This document shows, piece by piece, positions 52,411 through 62,258 of a stretch of 64,000 bases of DNA. The stretch's first letter is position 1. Every line of letters begins with the position of its first letter. A program made the position numbers and the translations under genes. Source of the stretch: Gammaproteobacteria bacterium (lineage in GTDB: Bacteria; Pseudomonadota; Gammaproteobacteria; Xanthomonadales; Wenzhouxiangellaceae); NCBI GenBank assembly GCA_021772975.1, contig JAJFKY010000011.1:124001-188000 (forward strand). Reading direction: 5' to 3'. The notes beneath the pieces were generated by a model. It did no database searches and was not told where the DNA came from. It worked only from the letters and a program-made list of their open reading frames with translations.

Positions 52411-54303
52411 TTAATGTGACGACTTGCCACCGCCATTGGCAAAATCAATATCCGCGATAATGCTGTGCAGCAGCTGCTCCAGTTGTGGCAGCGCATAATC
52501 GTTACTGGCCTGTTCGGCTTGGTCCAGCAGCCGGTACAAATGCGCGCTGTCGATCGCCTGGGCGCGTGCCAGCAGTATTTTCGGATGGCGGGTGGGCTGG
52601 AGTGTTTCCTGGGCATGAAATAACTCTTCATGCAGCTTTTCACCGGGCCTTAGCCCGGTGTAGGTGATTTTGATATCCCGCTCGGGTTGTTGTCCGTGCA
52701 GGCGGATCAATTGCTCGGCCAGAAACCGGATTGAAACCGGCTCACCCATATCCAGTACATAGATTTCACCACCCTGCCCCAGCGTGGCAGCCTGCAGAAT
52801 CAGCGCGCTGGCTTCGTGCAGGGTCATAAAATAGCGGCTGATATCGGGATGGGTGACAGTGACCGGGCCGCCGCGTTTAATCTGCTCCTTGAACAACGGC
52901 ACCACGCTGCCGGTTGAGTTCAGCACATTGCCAAAGCGCACGGTTAAAAAGCGGGTCTCGCCCTGGCCGTTGAGCGATTCGCAATACAACTCGGCAATCC
53001 GTTTGCTGGCGCCCATCACATTACTGGGGTTGACGGCTTTGTCGGTGGAGATCAGCACAAAGCTGGCGACCTGATGGGTCAGTGCCGCCTGCGCCAGGCG
53101 CCGGGTGCCCAGGACGTTGTTAACAAAGGCTTCGCGCACCTGTCCCTGCAACATGGGTAGATGTTTATACGCCGCCGCATGCAGGATGACATCCGGTAGG
53201 CGGGTCGTCAGCAGATACTCGATGGTGGCGACATCGGTGACATCACCGAGCTGGTAGTGAATTGGCAATTCGGGGTAACTGTTGCGCAGTTCCATCTCGA
53301 TCCGGTAGAGGTTGTATTCGCTTTGCTCCAGAATGGTCATGCCGGCCGGTTCCAGCTCAGCCACCAGTCGCGCCAGTTCACTGCCGATCGAACCGCCTCC
53401 GCCGGTAATCAGTACCTGCCGCCCGGCGAAGCTGGTGTGCAGCGACTGCCAGTCCAGCGCCACGGCCTGACGGCCAAGCAAATCCTCCAGCGCGACGTTC
53501 TTCAGGTCATCCAGGCGACTGGGCGTAACCGGCTTGCCCAGATCACTGAGTGAAGGCAGCGTTTTGAATTCCACGCCGGCCTGCTCACAGATCCGCACCA
53601 CCCGCTGCATTTGTTCGTTGCTGGCGGCTGGCAGCGCGATGATCGCCAACTGCACAGCCATTTCCTCACTCAGGCGGGGCAAGGCCTGTATATTACCGAG
53701 CAGGCGCACACCATGAATGCGGGCGCCACGCAAAGCCTTGTCATCATCCAGAAAACCCAGCACCTGATACGCACCGCTGCGCTGCAGTTCCCGCAGCAGC
53801 GCCACCCCGGTATGTCCGGCGCCCAGAATGACCGTGCGGGTGCGCGCATGCGCTTGACGTTCCGCCCGGGTGGCATCCTTCCAACTGCGGAATAACAGCC
53901 GCGGCGCACCGAGAAAAATCACCAGCGCAACCGGATATAAAACCATCAATTGCGGGTGGTTCATCAGCAGTGATGAACCGGTCAGCCATAACGCCAGCAG
54001 CACCAGCACCGTGCCCAGCACAGCGCCTTTAAACAGATTCCATAAATCCGGCAGACTGGCAAACCGCCACAGCCCACGATATAAGCCGGTGAGCCAGAAC
54101 ACCCCACCTTGAATCAGCAGTATTAAGGGAATTTCGGGTAGTAAAAACGCTTTTAGCGGTGTTTCCAGGCCCTGTGTGCCGGAGACCGACAAAGCCCGGG
54201 AAATCAACCAGCCAGCCCAGATCATCACCAGATCGTGCACAATCACCGCCAGCCGCGGGTGAATCATACGCGCCAGCAGATAACTGATGCGGCGTTTAAG
54301 CAT
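52411..54303 (-). CDS. Membrane nucleotide-sugar dehydratase (WbpM/CapD family)
   Basis: A 630-residue inner-membrane protein of the polysaccharide-biosynthesis group, probably UDP-GlcNAc 4,6-dehydratase. Four transmembrane segments lie within residues 15-125. A first Rossmann domain (VILGAGHTGVALLREL) is followed by a second with TGGGGSIGSELARL near 300. The catalytic region STDKAVNPSNVMGASKR has Met where short-chain reductases have Tyr, as is normal for this family. It overlaps the preceding glycosyltransferase by eight bases. Confidence 0.92.
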   Translation of the reverse strand: MLKRRISYLLARMIHPRLAVIVHDLVMIWAGWLISRALSVSGTQGLETPLKAFLLPEIPLILLIQGGVFWLTGLYRGLWRFASLPDLWNLFKGAVLGTVLVLLALWLTGSSLLMNHPQLMVLYPVALVIFLGAPRLLFRSWKDATRAERQAHARTRTVILGAGHTGVALLRELQRSGAYQVLGFLDDDKALRGARIHGVRLLGNIQALPRLSEEMAVQLAIIALPAASNEQMQRVVRICEQAGVEFKTLPSLSDLGKPVTPSRLDDLKNVALEDLLGRQAVALDWQSLHTSFAGRQVLITGGGGSIGSELARLVAELEPAGMTILEQSEYNLYRIEMELRNSYPELPIHYQLGDVTDVATIEYLLTTRLPDVILHAAAYKHLPMLQGQVREAFVNNVLGTRRLAQAALTHQVASFVLISTDKAVNPSNVMGASKRIAELYCESLNGQGETRFLTVRFGNVLNSTGSVVPLFKEQIKRGGPVTVTHPDISRYFMTLHEASALILQAATLGQGGEIYVLDMGEPVSIRFLAEQLIRLHGQQPERDIKITYTGLRPGEKLHEELFHAQETLQPTRHPKILLARAQAIDSAHLYRLLDQAEQASNDYALPQLEQLLHSIIADIDFANGGGKSSH

Positions 54304-55351
54304 CGGCCGGCCGGCGCACGCCGGAAGTGCTCAACTGCACCATCGCCCACAACAGCGTCAGCAGCACGAAACAACTCAGTACGATCAGCACTGTCTGGGC
54401 CGGCCATTGTTCGCTCAACCACAGCGCCGGATACACCAGTAGCAATTGACAGGCGATATAGCTCAAACAGACCCGGGTATGGCTCCAGCCGTGTTGAATC
54501 AGACACTGATAGGCATGCCGGGTGTGCGGTTGATACCAGGCTTCGCCCTGCAGCATCCGCAGCAACAGGGTGGCGCTGGCATCGACCAGGAATATTCCGG
54601 GCACCAGCAGCGCCTGCACCGGATGCAACGCCCCGGCTTTGACATAGCTCAACAGCAGCCAACCGCTTAACAGGCCCAGGCTGAGACTACCGACATCGCC
54701 CAGAAAAATCACCGGGCGGGGAAAGTTCCAGGGTAAAAACGCCAGCAACGCGCCAGCCAGCAGCCAGCTGAGATTGTTCAATCCCGGAATCGGGTCGGCG
54801 AATAGAATCAGCGCAAAGCAGACCAATAGAGCATGGCTGCTGGTCAAACCATGACTGCCATCCATGAAGTTGAACAGATTCATCAGCCATAACAGCAGCA
54901 ACGCCAATAATGCGGTGATCGCCCAGCCGGTCAACAGCCAGGCCAACTGACTGTGCAGCAGGACTGATAACTGGCTTGGTACAATCATATCCCCCAGCCG
55001 TTCGGGACCGAGACTGATAATGGTGACTACGGCGGCAATACTCAGCAGGATAAATTTCATCAGGGGCGACATCGGCCGGTGATCATCCAGCCAGCCAGTC
55101 AACGCACACACTGCAAACGCGGACAGCCACAGCACGGTATTGATGCTGGCAGGCTGGGTGACGATAAAGCCGGCCAGCATCACCAGCACAATGCTGGCGC
55201 CGCCGCCACGCGGGATGGGATGCTGATGCAGGCGCCGCTGGCCGGGTTTATCGTGCAGGCCGTGATGGATAGCGTAACGCTTTATGGCCGGCATGATCAG
55301 CGTACCGGCCAATAACCCGACCATGCTCCATTGCCAGTACAGCAGCGTCAT
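54296..55351 (-). CDS. Polyprenyl-phosphate glycosyl-1-phosphate transferase (WecA/MraY family)
   Basis: A 351-residue integral membrane enzyme that loads a sugar phosphate on undecaprenyl phosphate, starting O-antigen or a related glycan. About ten transmembrane helices are visible. Active-site loops are GWLDDHRPMSP, NLFNFMDGSHGL and VIFLGDVGSLSLG, with the HTRHAYQ histidines late in the chain. Together with the dehydratase gene it resembles the wbpL-wbpM pair of Pseudomonas. The ATG at 55351 overlaps lapB by four bases; the longer frame is inside lapB. Confidence 0.92.
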   Translation of the reverse strand: MTLLYWQWSMVGLLAGTLIMPAIKRYAIHHGLHDKPGQRRLHQHPIPRGGGASIVLVMLAGFIVTQPASINTVLWLSAFAVCALTGWLDDHRPMSPLMKFILLSIAAVVTIISLGPERLGDMIVPSQLSVLLHSQLAWLLTGWAITALLALLLLWLMNLFNFMDGSHGLTSSHALLVCFALILFADPIPGLNNLSWLLAGALLAFLPWNFPRPVIFLGDVGSLSLGLLSGWLLLSYVKAGALHPVQALLVPGIFLVDASATLLLRMLQGEAWYQPHTRHAYQCLIQHGWSHTRVCLSYIACQLLLVYPALWLSEQWPAQTVLIVLSCFVLLTLLWAMVQLSTSGVRRPADA

Positions 55352-56544
55352 TCGCCCAGAATTCCACGTACCGGCAGGGTGGTATTCCAGCTGCGGCAAC
55401 TTGGGCAATGCCAGTGGTGGGTATGCCCCTGCAAGCCGCACACGCGGCACTGATAACCGTTTTCATAAGCACGCAGGGATTCGCTCAACTGGCTGAACAC
55501 ATCCAGCAAAGGAAAACTGCGGGCGTCTTCGGCGCTGCTGAGTTGCAGCAAGGCGCGCATTTTACCCACCGTCGGCTGGCGCTTTAACTCGCGCAATAAA
55601 AACTTATTGGCCTGTTCAGCGCCCTGCTGCTCGTGGGTCAGCCTGACAGCTGCGATGACGGCTGAGGTATCACTGTTGTCGGCCAGCCAGGTATGCAGGA
55701 ACTGCTCGGCCTCGGCCACTTTGCCGGCTTGCCGGTAAGCTGCAATCAAGGCATCCAGCACCAGTGGCAGACAGTCCGGATCAACCTGACAGGCACGCAC
55801 ATAATGCCTGACCGCCTGGTCATGCTGACCATCCCCGGTGGCCAGATAAGCGTGCTCAATCCATAACCTGGCGCAGTCCGGATCAACCTGACGGGCCTGC
55901 TCCAGAAACTCGCGTGCGGCTGCCTGATGGCCGGCATGCCGCTGCTCACTGGCCAGTTCACAGTAAAAGTGCGCAATCATCGGCTGATAAGCTTCACCGC
56001 TGACTCTTTGCAGTTGCCGGGCAACCTGAATAGCACTCTGCCATTCATGTTCCTGTTGAAAAATATTCAACAGCCGCTGCAGCGAAGTCCGGGTCGCGAT
56101 TTGCTGCTCGGCCAGGCTGGAAAATAAATCCTCGGCACGATCCAGCAGCCCGGCCCGCAGATAATCCTCACCCAGTTCCAGCAAAGCATGATTGCGCTCT
56201 TCAGCGCTTAATTCAGGCTGGTTGATAATATTCTGATGACAGCGGATGGCGTTATCCATTTCGCCCCGCCGGCGGAACAGATTGCCCAGTGATAAATGTG
56301 TTTCCACGGTTTCAGGCGTGACTTCAGCCAGTTGCAGAAAAACCTCCAGCGCTTTGTCCGGTTGTTCATTCAGCAGATAGTTAATCCCGCGGAAATAGCG
56401 GTTGCCGAGATTGTCAGTCAGTGATTTTCCGCCCGCGGCGGAAGTCGCGTGCCTGTTCCGGGAGTACCAGCGCCGATGCGGGATCAACATTCCCAGTGCC
56501 GCGCCAGCCAGTAAGGCCAGCAGCACCAGCAGCCAGTCGCTCAT
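55348..56544 (-). CDS. lapB: Lipopolysaccharide assembly protein LapB
   Basis: A 398-residue protein with an N-terminal membrane anchor (WLLVLLALLAGAALGMLI), a series of TPR repeats from about 65 to 340, and a rubredoxin-like zinc module at the end (CRVCGLQGHTHHWHCPSC). In E. coli LapB (YciM) links LpxC proteolysis by FtsH to LPS synthesis. It lies three bases after lapA, the normal pairing. Confidence 0.94.
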   Translation of the reverse strand: MSDWLLVLLALLAGAALGMLIPHRRWYSRNRHATSAAGGKSLTDNLGNRYFRGINYLLNEQPDKALEVFLQLAEVTPETVETHLSLGNLFRRRGEMDNAIRCHQNIINQPELSAEERNHALLELGEDYLRAGLLDRAEDLFSSLAEQQIATRTSLQRLLNIFQQEHEWQSAIQVARQLQRVSGEAYQPMIAHFYCELASEQRHAGHQAAAREFLEQARQVDPDCARLWIEHAYLATGDGQHDQAVRHYVRACQVDPDCLPLVLDALIAAYRQAGKVAEAEQFLHTWLADNSDTSAVIAAVRLTHEQQGAEQANKFLLRELKRQPTVGKMRALLQLSSAEDARSFPLLDVFSQLSESLRAYENGYQCRVCGLQGHTHHWHCPSCRSWNTTLPVRGILGE

Positions 56545-56547
56545 GGA

Positions 56548-56859
56548 TTACCTCAATAGCCTGTTTTCTGATGGTGATTGCTTTGATGATAAGTCGCTGG
56601 CCGCCGGCGAGGACTGCTGCTGTACTTCACGCTGCAGCCGCTTTAAGCGAAACTGCAATGGCAGTACCCGCAGTGTCCATAAACACAGCACGCCTGATAA
56701 CAAACCCACTACGAAGGCGGCCATTATCAGCAGCCCCAGTGACATCTGTGCAGTGGTGAACAGCACGTCCACAGTCACCTGTTCCGCATTCAGCATGCCG
56801 ACCAGCAGACCGATCAGTACGGCCACAACAACAACGGTTAACAGTAACCAGCGTCGCAT
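56548..56859 (-). CDS. lapA: Lipopolysaccharide assembly protein LapA
   Basis: A 103-residue DUF1049 protein with two transmembrane helices (about 4-22 and 42-65) and the NAEQVTVDVLF segment between them, then a short coiled-coil tail. It acts with LapB in LPS assembly. Three bases separate it from ihfB upstream. Confidence 0.9.
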   Translation of the reverse strand: MRRWLLLTVVVVAVLIGLLVGMLNAEQVTVDVLFTTAQMSLGLLIMAAFVVGLLSGVLCLWTLRVLPLQFRLKRLQREVQQQSSPAASDLSSKQSPSENRLLR

Positions 56860-56862
56860 TGA

Positions 56863-57159
56863 TTATGCTCCTGGATTCTTGGCGCCATCGTTAACCCGAT
56901 CACGCAGTTCTTTACCCGGTTTGAAATGCGGTACAAATTTAGCCGGTAGCGCCACCGATTCGCCCGTTTTGGGATTGCGCCCGATACGTGGCTTGCGGTG
57001 GTGCAGGCTAAAACTGCCAAACCCGCGGATTTCAATACGTTCACCATCCGCCAATGCACTGCTCATGATTTCAAGAATAGTGCGAACTGACAACTCCACA
57101 TCCGCTATCGGCAAATGTGACTGTTCCGCCAGGCGTTCAATTAATTCAGATTTTGTCAT
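56863..57159 (-). CDS. ihfB: Integration host factor subunit beta
   Basis: A 98-residue HU/IHF-fold DNA-bending protein. The DNA-intercalating arm [13 protein letters not shown] and the [18 protein letters not shown] signature are intact, and the N-terminus [13 protein letters not shown] is typical of IhfB. The position directly after rpsA and before lapAB matches the usual gammaproteobacterial order. Confidence 0.96.
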   Translation of the reverse strand: MTKSELIERLAEQSHLPIADVELSVRTILEIMSSALADGERIEIRGFGSFSLHHRKPRIGRNPKTGESVALPAKFVPHFKPGKELRDRVNDGAKNPGA

Positions 57160-57201
57160 GCATTCCCCATCGATCCGTACCCTGGATTATTGACCTGATT
57201 T

Positions 57202-57228
57202 GCGGTGGTCAGCCGGGCTGACCACCGC
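57202..57228 (-). terminator. Hairpin between rpsA and ihfB
   Basis: A perfect 11-bp stem (GCGGTGGTCAG / CTGACCACCGC) with a 5-base loop starts 12 bases after the rpsA stop. Without a T-run it is more likely a processing or stability element that separates rpsA from ihfB mRNA. Confidence 0.5.
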
Positions 57229-57240
57229 TGGCAACAGGTT

Positions 57241-58920
57241 TTATTGTTTATCCATCTGCTCGCGCAGCAGGTCACCCAGTGTGGTGCCGCCACCGCCCGT
57301 ATCAGTACCGCTATCCTGGTATTCTTCCAGTGCTTCGGCCAGCTGATCGTCCTCAAGCGCACGCACTGACAGTTGCAGCACACGGTTTTTGCGGTCAAGC
57401 CCGATAAACTTGGCTTCAATCTGCTCGCCTTGCTTGAGTACCTTGGTGGCATCATCAACGCGTTCAGCCTGAATATCAGAAGCCCGCAACCAGCCTTCCA
57501 CGCCCTCTGTCAGCTCAATGGTGGCGCCTTTGGGTTCTACCGACAAAATGGTGCCATTGACCACTGAACCACGCGGATTGTCGGCCATGAAAGTACCGAA
57601 CGGGTCCTGTGCCATCTGCTTCAGACCCAGCGAAATACGCTCACGCTCGGGATCAATCGCCAGCACCACCGCTTCCAGCTCATCGCCTTTACGGAAGTTA
57701 CGCAGCACGTCTTCACTGGTTTCCTGCCAGGAAATATCTGACATATGCACCAGACCATCGATGCCACCGTCCAGACCGATAAAGATACCGAAGTCGGTGA
57801 TCGATTTGATCGCTCCGGCAACCCGGTCGCCTTTCTTATGGGTTGCGGCAAACGCGTCCCATGGGTTGGACTGGCATTGCTTGATACCCAAAGATACCCG
57901 GCGGCGCTCTTCATCAACTTCCAGCACCATGACTTCAACTTCGTCACCGGTATGCACGACCTTGGCTGGATTGACGTTCTTATTGGTCCAATCCATTTCT
58001 GAAACATGCACCAGACCTTCCACACCGTCCTCGATTTCCACGAAGCAGCCGTAGTCGGTGATATTGGTGACCTTGCCGAACAGACGCGTACCGGTGGGAT
58101 AGCGGCGGTTCAGGTCCTGCCATGGATCATCACCCAGTTGCTTGAGACCCAGGGATACCCGGTTACGCTCACGGTCGTAGCGCAGTACCCGCACTTCCAT
58201 TTCACTGCCCACTTCCACTACTTCGGAGGGATGCCGGACCCGTTTCCAGGCCATATCGGTAATGTGCAGCAGACCATCGATACCGCCGAGGTCCAGGAAC
58301 GCGCCGTAATCGGTCAGGTTCTTGACCACGCCCTTGACGATAACACCTTCTTCCAGGCGTTCCAGCAGGGCTTCGCGCTCGGCGCTGAATTCGGATTCCA
58401 CCACTGCCCGGCGTGATACCACCAGGTTGTTGCGGTGCCGGTCCAGCTTGATGATCTTGAAATCAAGATCCTTGCCTTCCAGGTAAGCCGGATCGCGTAC
58501 CGGACGCACGTCGACCAGTGAACCGGGCAGGAAGGCGCGGATGTTATCCACATCCACAGTAAAGCCGCCTTTGACTTTACCGCTGATTTGTCCTGTTACG
58601 ATGTCGTCATTTTCCAGTGCGCTTTCCAGTTTGTCCCAGACGCGTGCGCGCTTGGCTTTCTCGCGGGATAAACGGGTTTCACCGGAACCGTCTTCAATGG
58701 CGTCCAGGGCCACTTCGACTTCGTCACCGACTTGATATTCCAGTTCACCTTTGTTGTCCTGGAATTCATCCAAAGGCAGAATGCCTTCGGTTTTCAGGCC
58801 AGCGTTAACAATGACATTGTTATTTCGTATGGCCACAATACGGGCTGTAATAATGCTGCCCGGCTTCAGATTTTGAGCTGCGATGCTCTGTTCAAATAAT
58901 TCCGCAAAACTTTCAGTCAT
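57241..58920 (-). CDS. rpsA: 30S ribosomal protein S1
   Basis: A 559-residue protein with six S1 (OB-fold) domains, the full-length gammaproteobacterial form. Repeated [19 protein letters not shown]- and [17 protein letters not shown]-type strands mark domains three and four. It binds mRNA leaders to the ribosome. The ATG lacks a good Shine-Dalgarno sequence and the leader is structured, in line with S1 autoregulation known in E. coli. It lies downstream of cmk. Confidence 0.97.
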   Translation of the reverse strand: MTESFAELFEQSIAAQNLKPGSIITARIVAIRNNNVIVNAGLKTEGILPLDEFQDNKGELEYQVGDEVEVALDAIEDGSGETRLSREKAKRARVWDKLESALENDDIVTGQISGKVKGGFTVDVDNIRAFLPGSLVDVRPVRDPAYLEGKDLDFKIIKLDRHRNNLVVSRRAVVESEFSAEREALLERLEEGVIVKGVVKNLTDYGAFLDLGGIDGLLHITDMAWKRVRHPSEVVEVGSEMEVRVLRYDRERNRVSLGLKQLGDDPWQDLNRRYPTGTRLFGKVTNITDYGCFVEIEDGVEGLVHVSEMDWTNKNVNPAKVVHTGDEVEVMVLEVDEERRRVSLGIKQCQSNPWDAFAATHKKGDRVAGAIKSITDFGIFIGLDGGIDGLVHMSDISWQETSEDVLRNFRKGDELEAVVLAIDPERERISLGLKQMAQDPFGTFMADNPRGSVVNGTILSVEPKGATIELTEGVEGWLRASDIQAERVDDATKVLKQGEQIEAKFIGLDRKNRVLQLSVRALEDDQLAEALEEYQDSGTDTGGGGTTLGDLLREQMDKQ

Positions 58921-58952
58921 GTATCAATCCACGTGCACGTCAACAGCCCCGC

Positions 58953-59036
58953 GAAGCTTTGGCTTCAGGCAGCTGGCGGCACCCCGTTGTTGAGCGGCTT
59001 ATGCCGCAGTTAATAAAACCTGCCGTCACCGACAGG
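58953..59036 (-). promoter_or_regulatory. Three-hairpin rpsA leader (probable S1 autoregulatory element)
   Basis: Three consecutive hairpins occupy the cmk-rpsA gap: CCTGTCG/CGGCAGG (59036-59019), GCGGC/GCCGC with an ATAA loop (59007-58994), and GAAGC/GCTTC with a CAAA loop (58966-58953). A U/A-rich stretch separates the first two. The only purine-rich stretch before the ATG is GTGGATTG. E. coli rpsA has a comparable three-hairpin, SD-less leader that S1 binds to repress itself; homology of function is inferred. Confidence 0.55.
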
Positions 59037-59072
59037 CGCCAAATCCTTATACCTGACCCCTTGCAGCCATGC

Positions 59073-59771
59073 TCAGCGGGCTGGTGTTGGCAGCCGTTGC
59101 CGGGCGAGTTGCATCACCATCGTCACAACTACATCGATATCGAGTTCGGTAGAATCGATTTCGACGGCATCGGGCGCGGGCATCAACGGTGCATGTTTCC
59201 GGTCACGATCACGTTGATCACGACGTCGGAGGTCCTGTAAAAGGATGGCTATACTAACGTTTTCCCCCTTTTCGATCAACTGCTTACGTCGTCTGTGCGC
59301 ACGCGCCTCCGGGCTTGCATCCAGATAAATTTTCAATACCGCGTCGGGAAACACCACGGTACCCATATCGCGACCGTCAGCGATCAGCCCGGGCGGTTGC
59401 CGGAAATCGCGCTGACGCTGCAGCAAGCCGCTGCGAACAGCCGGCATTGCCGCCAATTGTGACGCCATCTCACCAACCTGCTCAGAACGCAGCTGATCAT
59501 TAACCAACTGATTATCCAGCAGAATATCGATATCACCCTGAGGATTGGCACGAAACTCCGCGGGCATGCTGCCCGCCAGTTGCTCTAACTCGGTGTCGCT
59601 GTAATCTTGTACCGCCCGCTGGCGCTGCAGTACATGCAGCGCTAACAGGCGATACAGCGCGCCGCTGTCCAGCAAATGAAAACCCAGCCCGCGCGCCACC
59701 GCACGGGCTATGGTGCCTTTTCCGGAACCGCTCGGCCCATCAATGGTAATTACTGGTACGGATTTGCTCAT
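59073..59771 (-). CDS. cmk: Cytidylate kinase
   Basis: A 232-residue kinase that phosphorylates CMP and dCMP. The P-loop is ITIDGPSGSGKGTIAR near residues 8-23, then LDSGALYR, and DGRDMGTVVFPDA with the NMP-binding Asp. The lid has ARAHRRRKQLIEKG. It overlaps the aroA stop by four bases (ATGA). Confidence 0.95.
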   Translation of the reverse strand: MSKSVPVITIDGPSGSGKGTIARAVARGLGFHLLDSGALYRLLALHVLQRQRAVQDYSDTELEQLAGSMPAEFRANPQGDIDILLDNQLVNDQLRSEQVGEMASQLAAMPAVRSGLLQRQRDFRQPPGLIADGRDMGTVVFPDAVLKIYLDASPEARAHRRRKQLIEKGENVSIAILLQDLRRRDQRDRDRKHAPLMPAPDAVEIDSTELDIDVVVTMVMQLARQRLPTPAR

Positions 59772-61123
59772 GACTGCCAGCGTAACTGTGCGCCCAGGCT
59801 GGTGAAATCATCGACAAAACCGGGGTAGGAAGTGGCAATGGCCTGGGCGTTGCTGATCCTGACGGGTTGCCGAGCCGCTAAACCCAGCACGGCGAGACTC
59901 ATGGCTATGCGATGATCGCCACAGGCATCCACCTGCCCGCCGTTAATACCGCCACTACCGGCATTACCAAGGATATCCGCGCCGTCGGGATACTCGGTCA
60001 CGGTGATACCCAGTTGCCGCAAAGCGGTGGACATTACCGCGATACGATCACTTTCCTTGACCCGTAATTCGGCTGCCCCACGGATGCGGGTAACGCCATC
60101 GGCAAGCGCCGCCAGCGCCATAATCATGGGGAACTCATCAATACAGTTAGAGACCAGTTCGGCGGGCACATCGATGCCATGCAATGGTGCCTGCCGACAG
60201 CGCAGCTGGGCGATAGGCTCGGCAAACTTGGCCGCCTGGCGGGGGGCAACCGTCACCTGCCCGCCCATCCGTTGAATCACTTCCAGCAGACCGGTCCTGG
60301 TCGGATTGATACCCACCTCCGTCAGGGTTATATCCGCGTTGGCTGTCAGCAAAGCCGCCTGCAGCAAAAAAGCGGCCGATGAGAAGTCACCCGGCACCTG
60401 CACTGCACAGGCCTGTAACGAGCCTGGCTGGATAGCCAGCAGCTCGGGGCTTTCACGCCGCAGCCTGGCACCGAATAACTTCAGCATGCGCTCGCTGTGA
60501 TCACGGCAGACACCCGGCTGACGAATTCGGGTTTCGCCATCGGCATACAGACCGGCCAATAAGATAGCGGCTTGAATCTGTGCACTGGCTACCGGCAATT
60601 GATAATCAATCGCGCGCAGACCGGTGGCGCGTTTCGGACCCAGGCTTTGCAGCGGCAGGTGGATACTGGCATCCGAATCGAGCGCGTCAACGGCATACTG
60701 AAAACTTGCGCCCATCTGTTGCAGTGGGTTGATGATGCGTCCCATCGGCCGCTGACTGAGCGACTCATCGCCGGTAAATTCCACCGTAATGAACTGCCCG
60801 GCGACCGCCCCCAGCAACAGGCGCACGCCGGTACCGGCATTGCCTAGGTCCAGGGGCATGGCGGGCGTCCGCAGCTGGCCGGCGGTGCCGGTAATCCGCA
60901 GAATCCGCTGACCATCGGTCTCGCTCCAGTCAGCCTGCGCGCCCAACGCAATGCAGGCGGCCAGGGTTGCACGGGTATCTTCAGCATCCAGCCAGCCAGT
61001 GATGCTGGTCACGCCACTGGCCAGGGTTGCCAGGATAACCGCGCGGTGCGAGACCGACTTGTCACCCGGAATCCGGATATTCCCGGCCAGCGCCTGCTGC
61101 AGCGGATGCGCAGTCAGCTGCAT
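59768..61123 (-). CDS. aroA: 3-phosphoshikimate 1-carboxyvinyltransferase (EPSP synthase)
   Basis: A 451-residue enzyme of the shikimate pathway. Motifs: IPGDKSVSHRAVILA near the N-terminus, LGNAGTGVRLLLGA near 92-105, RITGTAGQLRTP, and DEFPMIMALAA with the catalytic Asp. The RIRGAAELRVKESDRI block is intact. In pseudomonads a tyrA-aroA fusion occupies this place, but here only aroA is present and it starts three bases after hisC. Confidence 0.95.
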   Translation of the reverse strand: MQLTAHPLQQALAGNIRIPGDKSVSHRAVILATLASGVTSITGWLDAEDTRATLAACIALGAQADWSETDGQRILRITGTAGQLRTPAMPLDLGNAGTGVRLLLGAVAGQFITVEFTGDESLSQRPMGRIINPLQQMGASFQYAVDALDSDASIHLPLQSLGPKRATGLRAIDYQLPVASAQIQAAILLAGLYADGETRIRQPGVCRDHSERMLKLFGARLRRESPELLAIQPGSLQACAVQVPGDFSSAAFLLQAALLTANADITLTEVGINPTRTGLLEVIQRMGGQVTVAPRQAAKFAEPIAQLRCRQAPLHGIDVPAELVSNCIDEFPMIMALAALADGVTRIRGAAELRVKESDRIAVMSTALRQLGITVTEYPDGADILGNAGSGGINGGQVDACGDHRIAMSLAVLGLAARQPVRISNAQAIATSYPGFVDDFTSLGAQLRWQS

Positions 61124-61126
61124 GAC

Positions 61127-62257
61127 TTATCCGGCTGCGCGCAGACTGTGCAACGCGGTGATCAGACGTTGATTCTGGTCAGCGGTGCCGATGGTGATAC
61201 GCAGATGATCGGGCAGACCATAATTGGCGACCCGCCGGGTAATAACACCAGCCCGCAGCAAGCCCTGATACCACGGCTCGGCGGGTTCGCCCATATCCAC
61301 CAGGACAAAGTTACCGGCCGATGGCAGGGGCGTAAAACCCATGTCATTCAGCGCTTTGCTCAGATACTCCAGGCCGGTTTTATTTAACTCACAGGAACGT
61401 TGGATAAACTCATCATCATCCAGCGCCGCTTCGGCCGCCGCCAGGGCCAGTGAATTCACATTAAAGGGCTGTCGGATGCGGTTCAGCATATCCGCGATCT
61501 GAGGGTTGGAGAGCGCATAACCGACCCGCAGGCCCGCCAGGCCATAAGCCTTGGAGAAAGTCCGGGTGACCACCAGGTTGGGAAACTCATCCAGCCATTG
61601 GCTGGCATCCGGATAATCCTGATCGGTAGCGTATTCAGTATAGGCCTCATCCACCACCACAATCTGCTGCGGGGGCAGCTGCTGCAGAAAATGTCGCAAT
61701 TCAGCAGCGCCCAGACGGCTGCCGGTGGGATTATTCGGATTGGCAATAAACACCAGCCGGGTATGCTCATCAACGGCTGCCAGCATGGCGTCCAGGTCAT
61801 GCCCTAATGGCATGCTGGGGTGGCTTTGCGGCAAAGCCGGGGTGATCAGTGGTTCAGCGCCAGCCGCCAGGGTGGCAATCGGATAAACGGCAAAACAGTA
61901 CTGCGACATCACCGGCCGGCATTGCGGACAGATAAACGCCTCCACCAGCATCACCAGCACGTCATTGGAACCATTGCCCAGGGTGATCTGTTCCGGTCTG
62001 ACCCCGTGTCTGGCCGCCAGTTTTTGCTTCAGCGCATAACCGCTGGCGTCCGGATACAGACCCAGTTTATCGCTGGCCTGGCTGATGGCCGCCAATGCCA
62101 GCGGGCTGGTGCCCAACGGGTTTTCATTGGAAGCCAGCTTAATGATATTGCTGATGCCCAGCTCACGTTCCAGTTCGCTGATCGGTTTGCCGGGCTGATA
62201 AGGCTGTAATTGTTGCACGCCCGGCATCGCAAGCCGGGTGTAATCAATGGCTGACAT
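61127..62257 (-). CDS. hisC: Histidinol-phosphate aminotransferase
   Basis: A 376-residue PLP enzyme of the class I/II aminotransferase fold. NENPLGTSPLAL near the N-terminus, the PNNPTG block, VVDEAYTEYA, and the PLP lysine in TFSKAYGLAGLRVGY are clear. In this cluster the gene is the hisC2 type, which may also transaminate aromatic precursors. I use the ATG at 62257, one base after the pheA stop, rather than the longer frame to 62302 that lies within pheA. Confidence 0.93.
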   Translation of the reverse strand: MSAIDYTRLAMPGVQQLQPYQPGKPISELERELGISNIIKLASNENPLGTSPLALAAISQASDKLGLYPDASGYALKQKLAARHGVRPEQITLGNGSNDVLVMLVEAFICPQCRPVMSQYCFAVYPIATLAAGAEPLITPALPQSHPSMPLGHDLDAMLAAVDEHTRLVFIANPNNPTGSRLGAAELRHFLQQLPPQQIVVVDEAYTEYATDQDYPDASQWLDEFPNLVVTRTFSKAYGLAGLRVGYALSNPQIADMLNRIRQPFNVNSLALAAAEAALDDDEFIQRSCELNKTGLEYLSKALNDMGFTPLPSAGNFVLVDMGEPAEPWYQGLLRAGVITRRVANYGLPDHLRITIGTADQNQRLITALHSLRAAG

Positions 62258-62258
62258 A

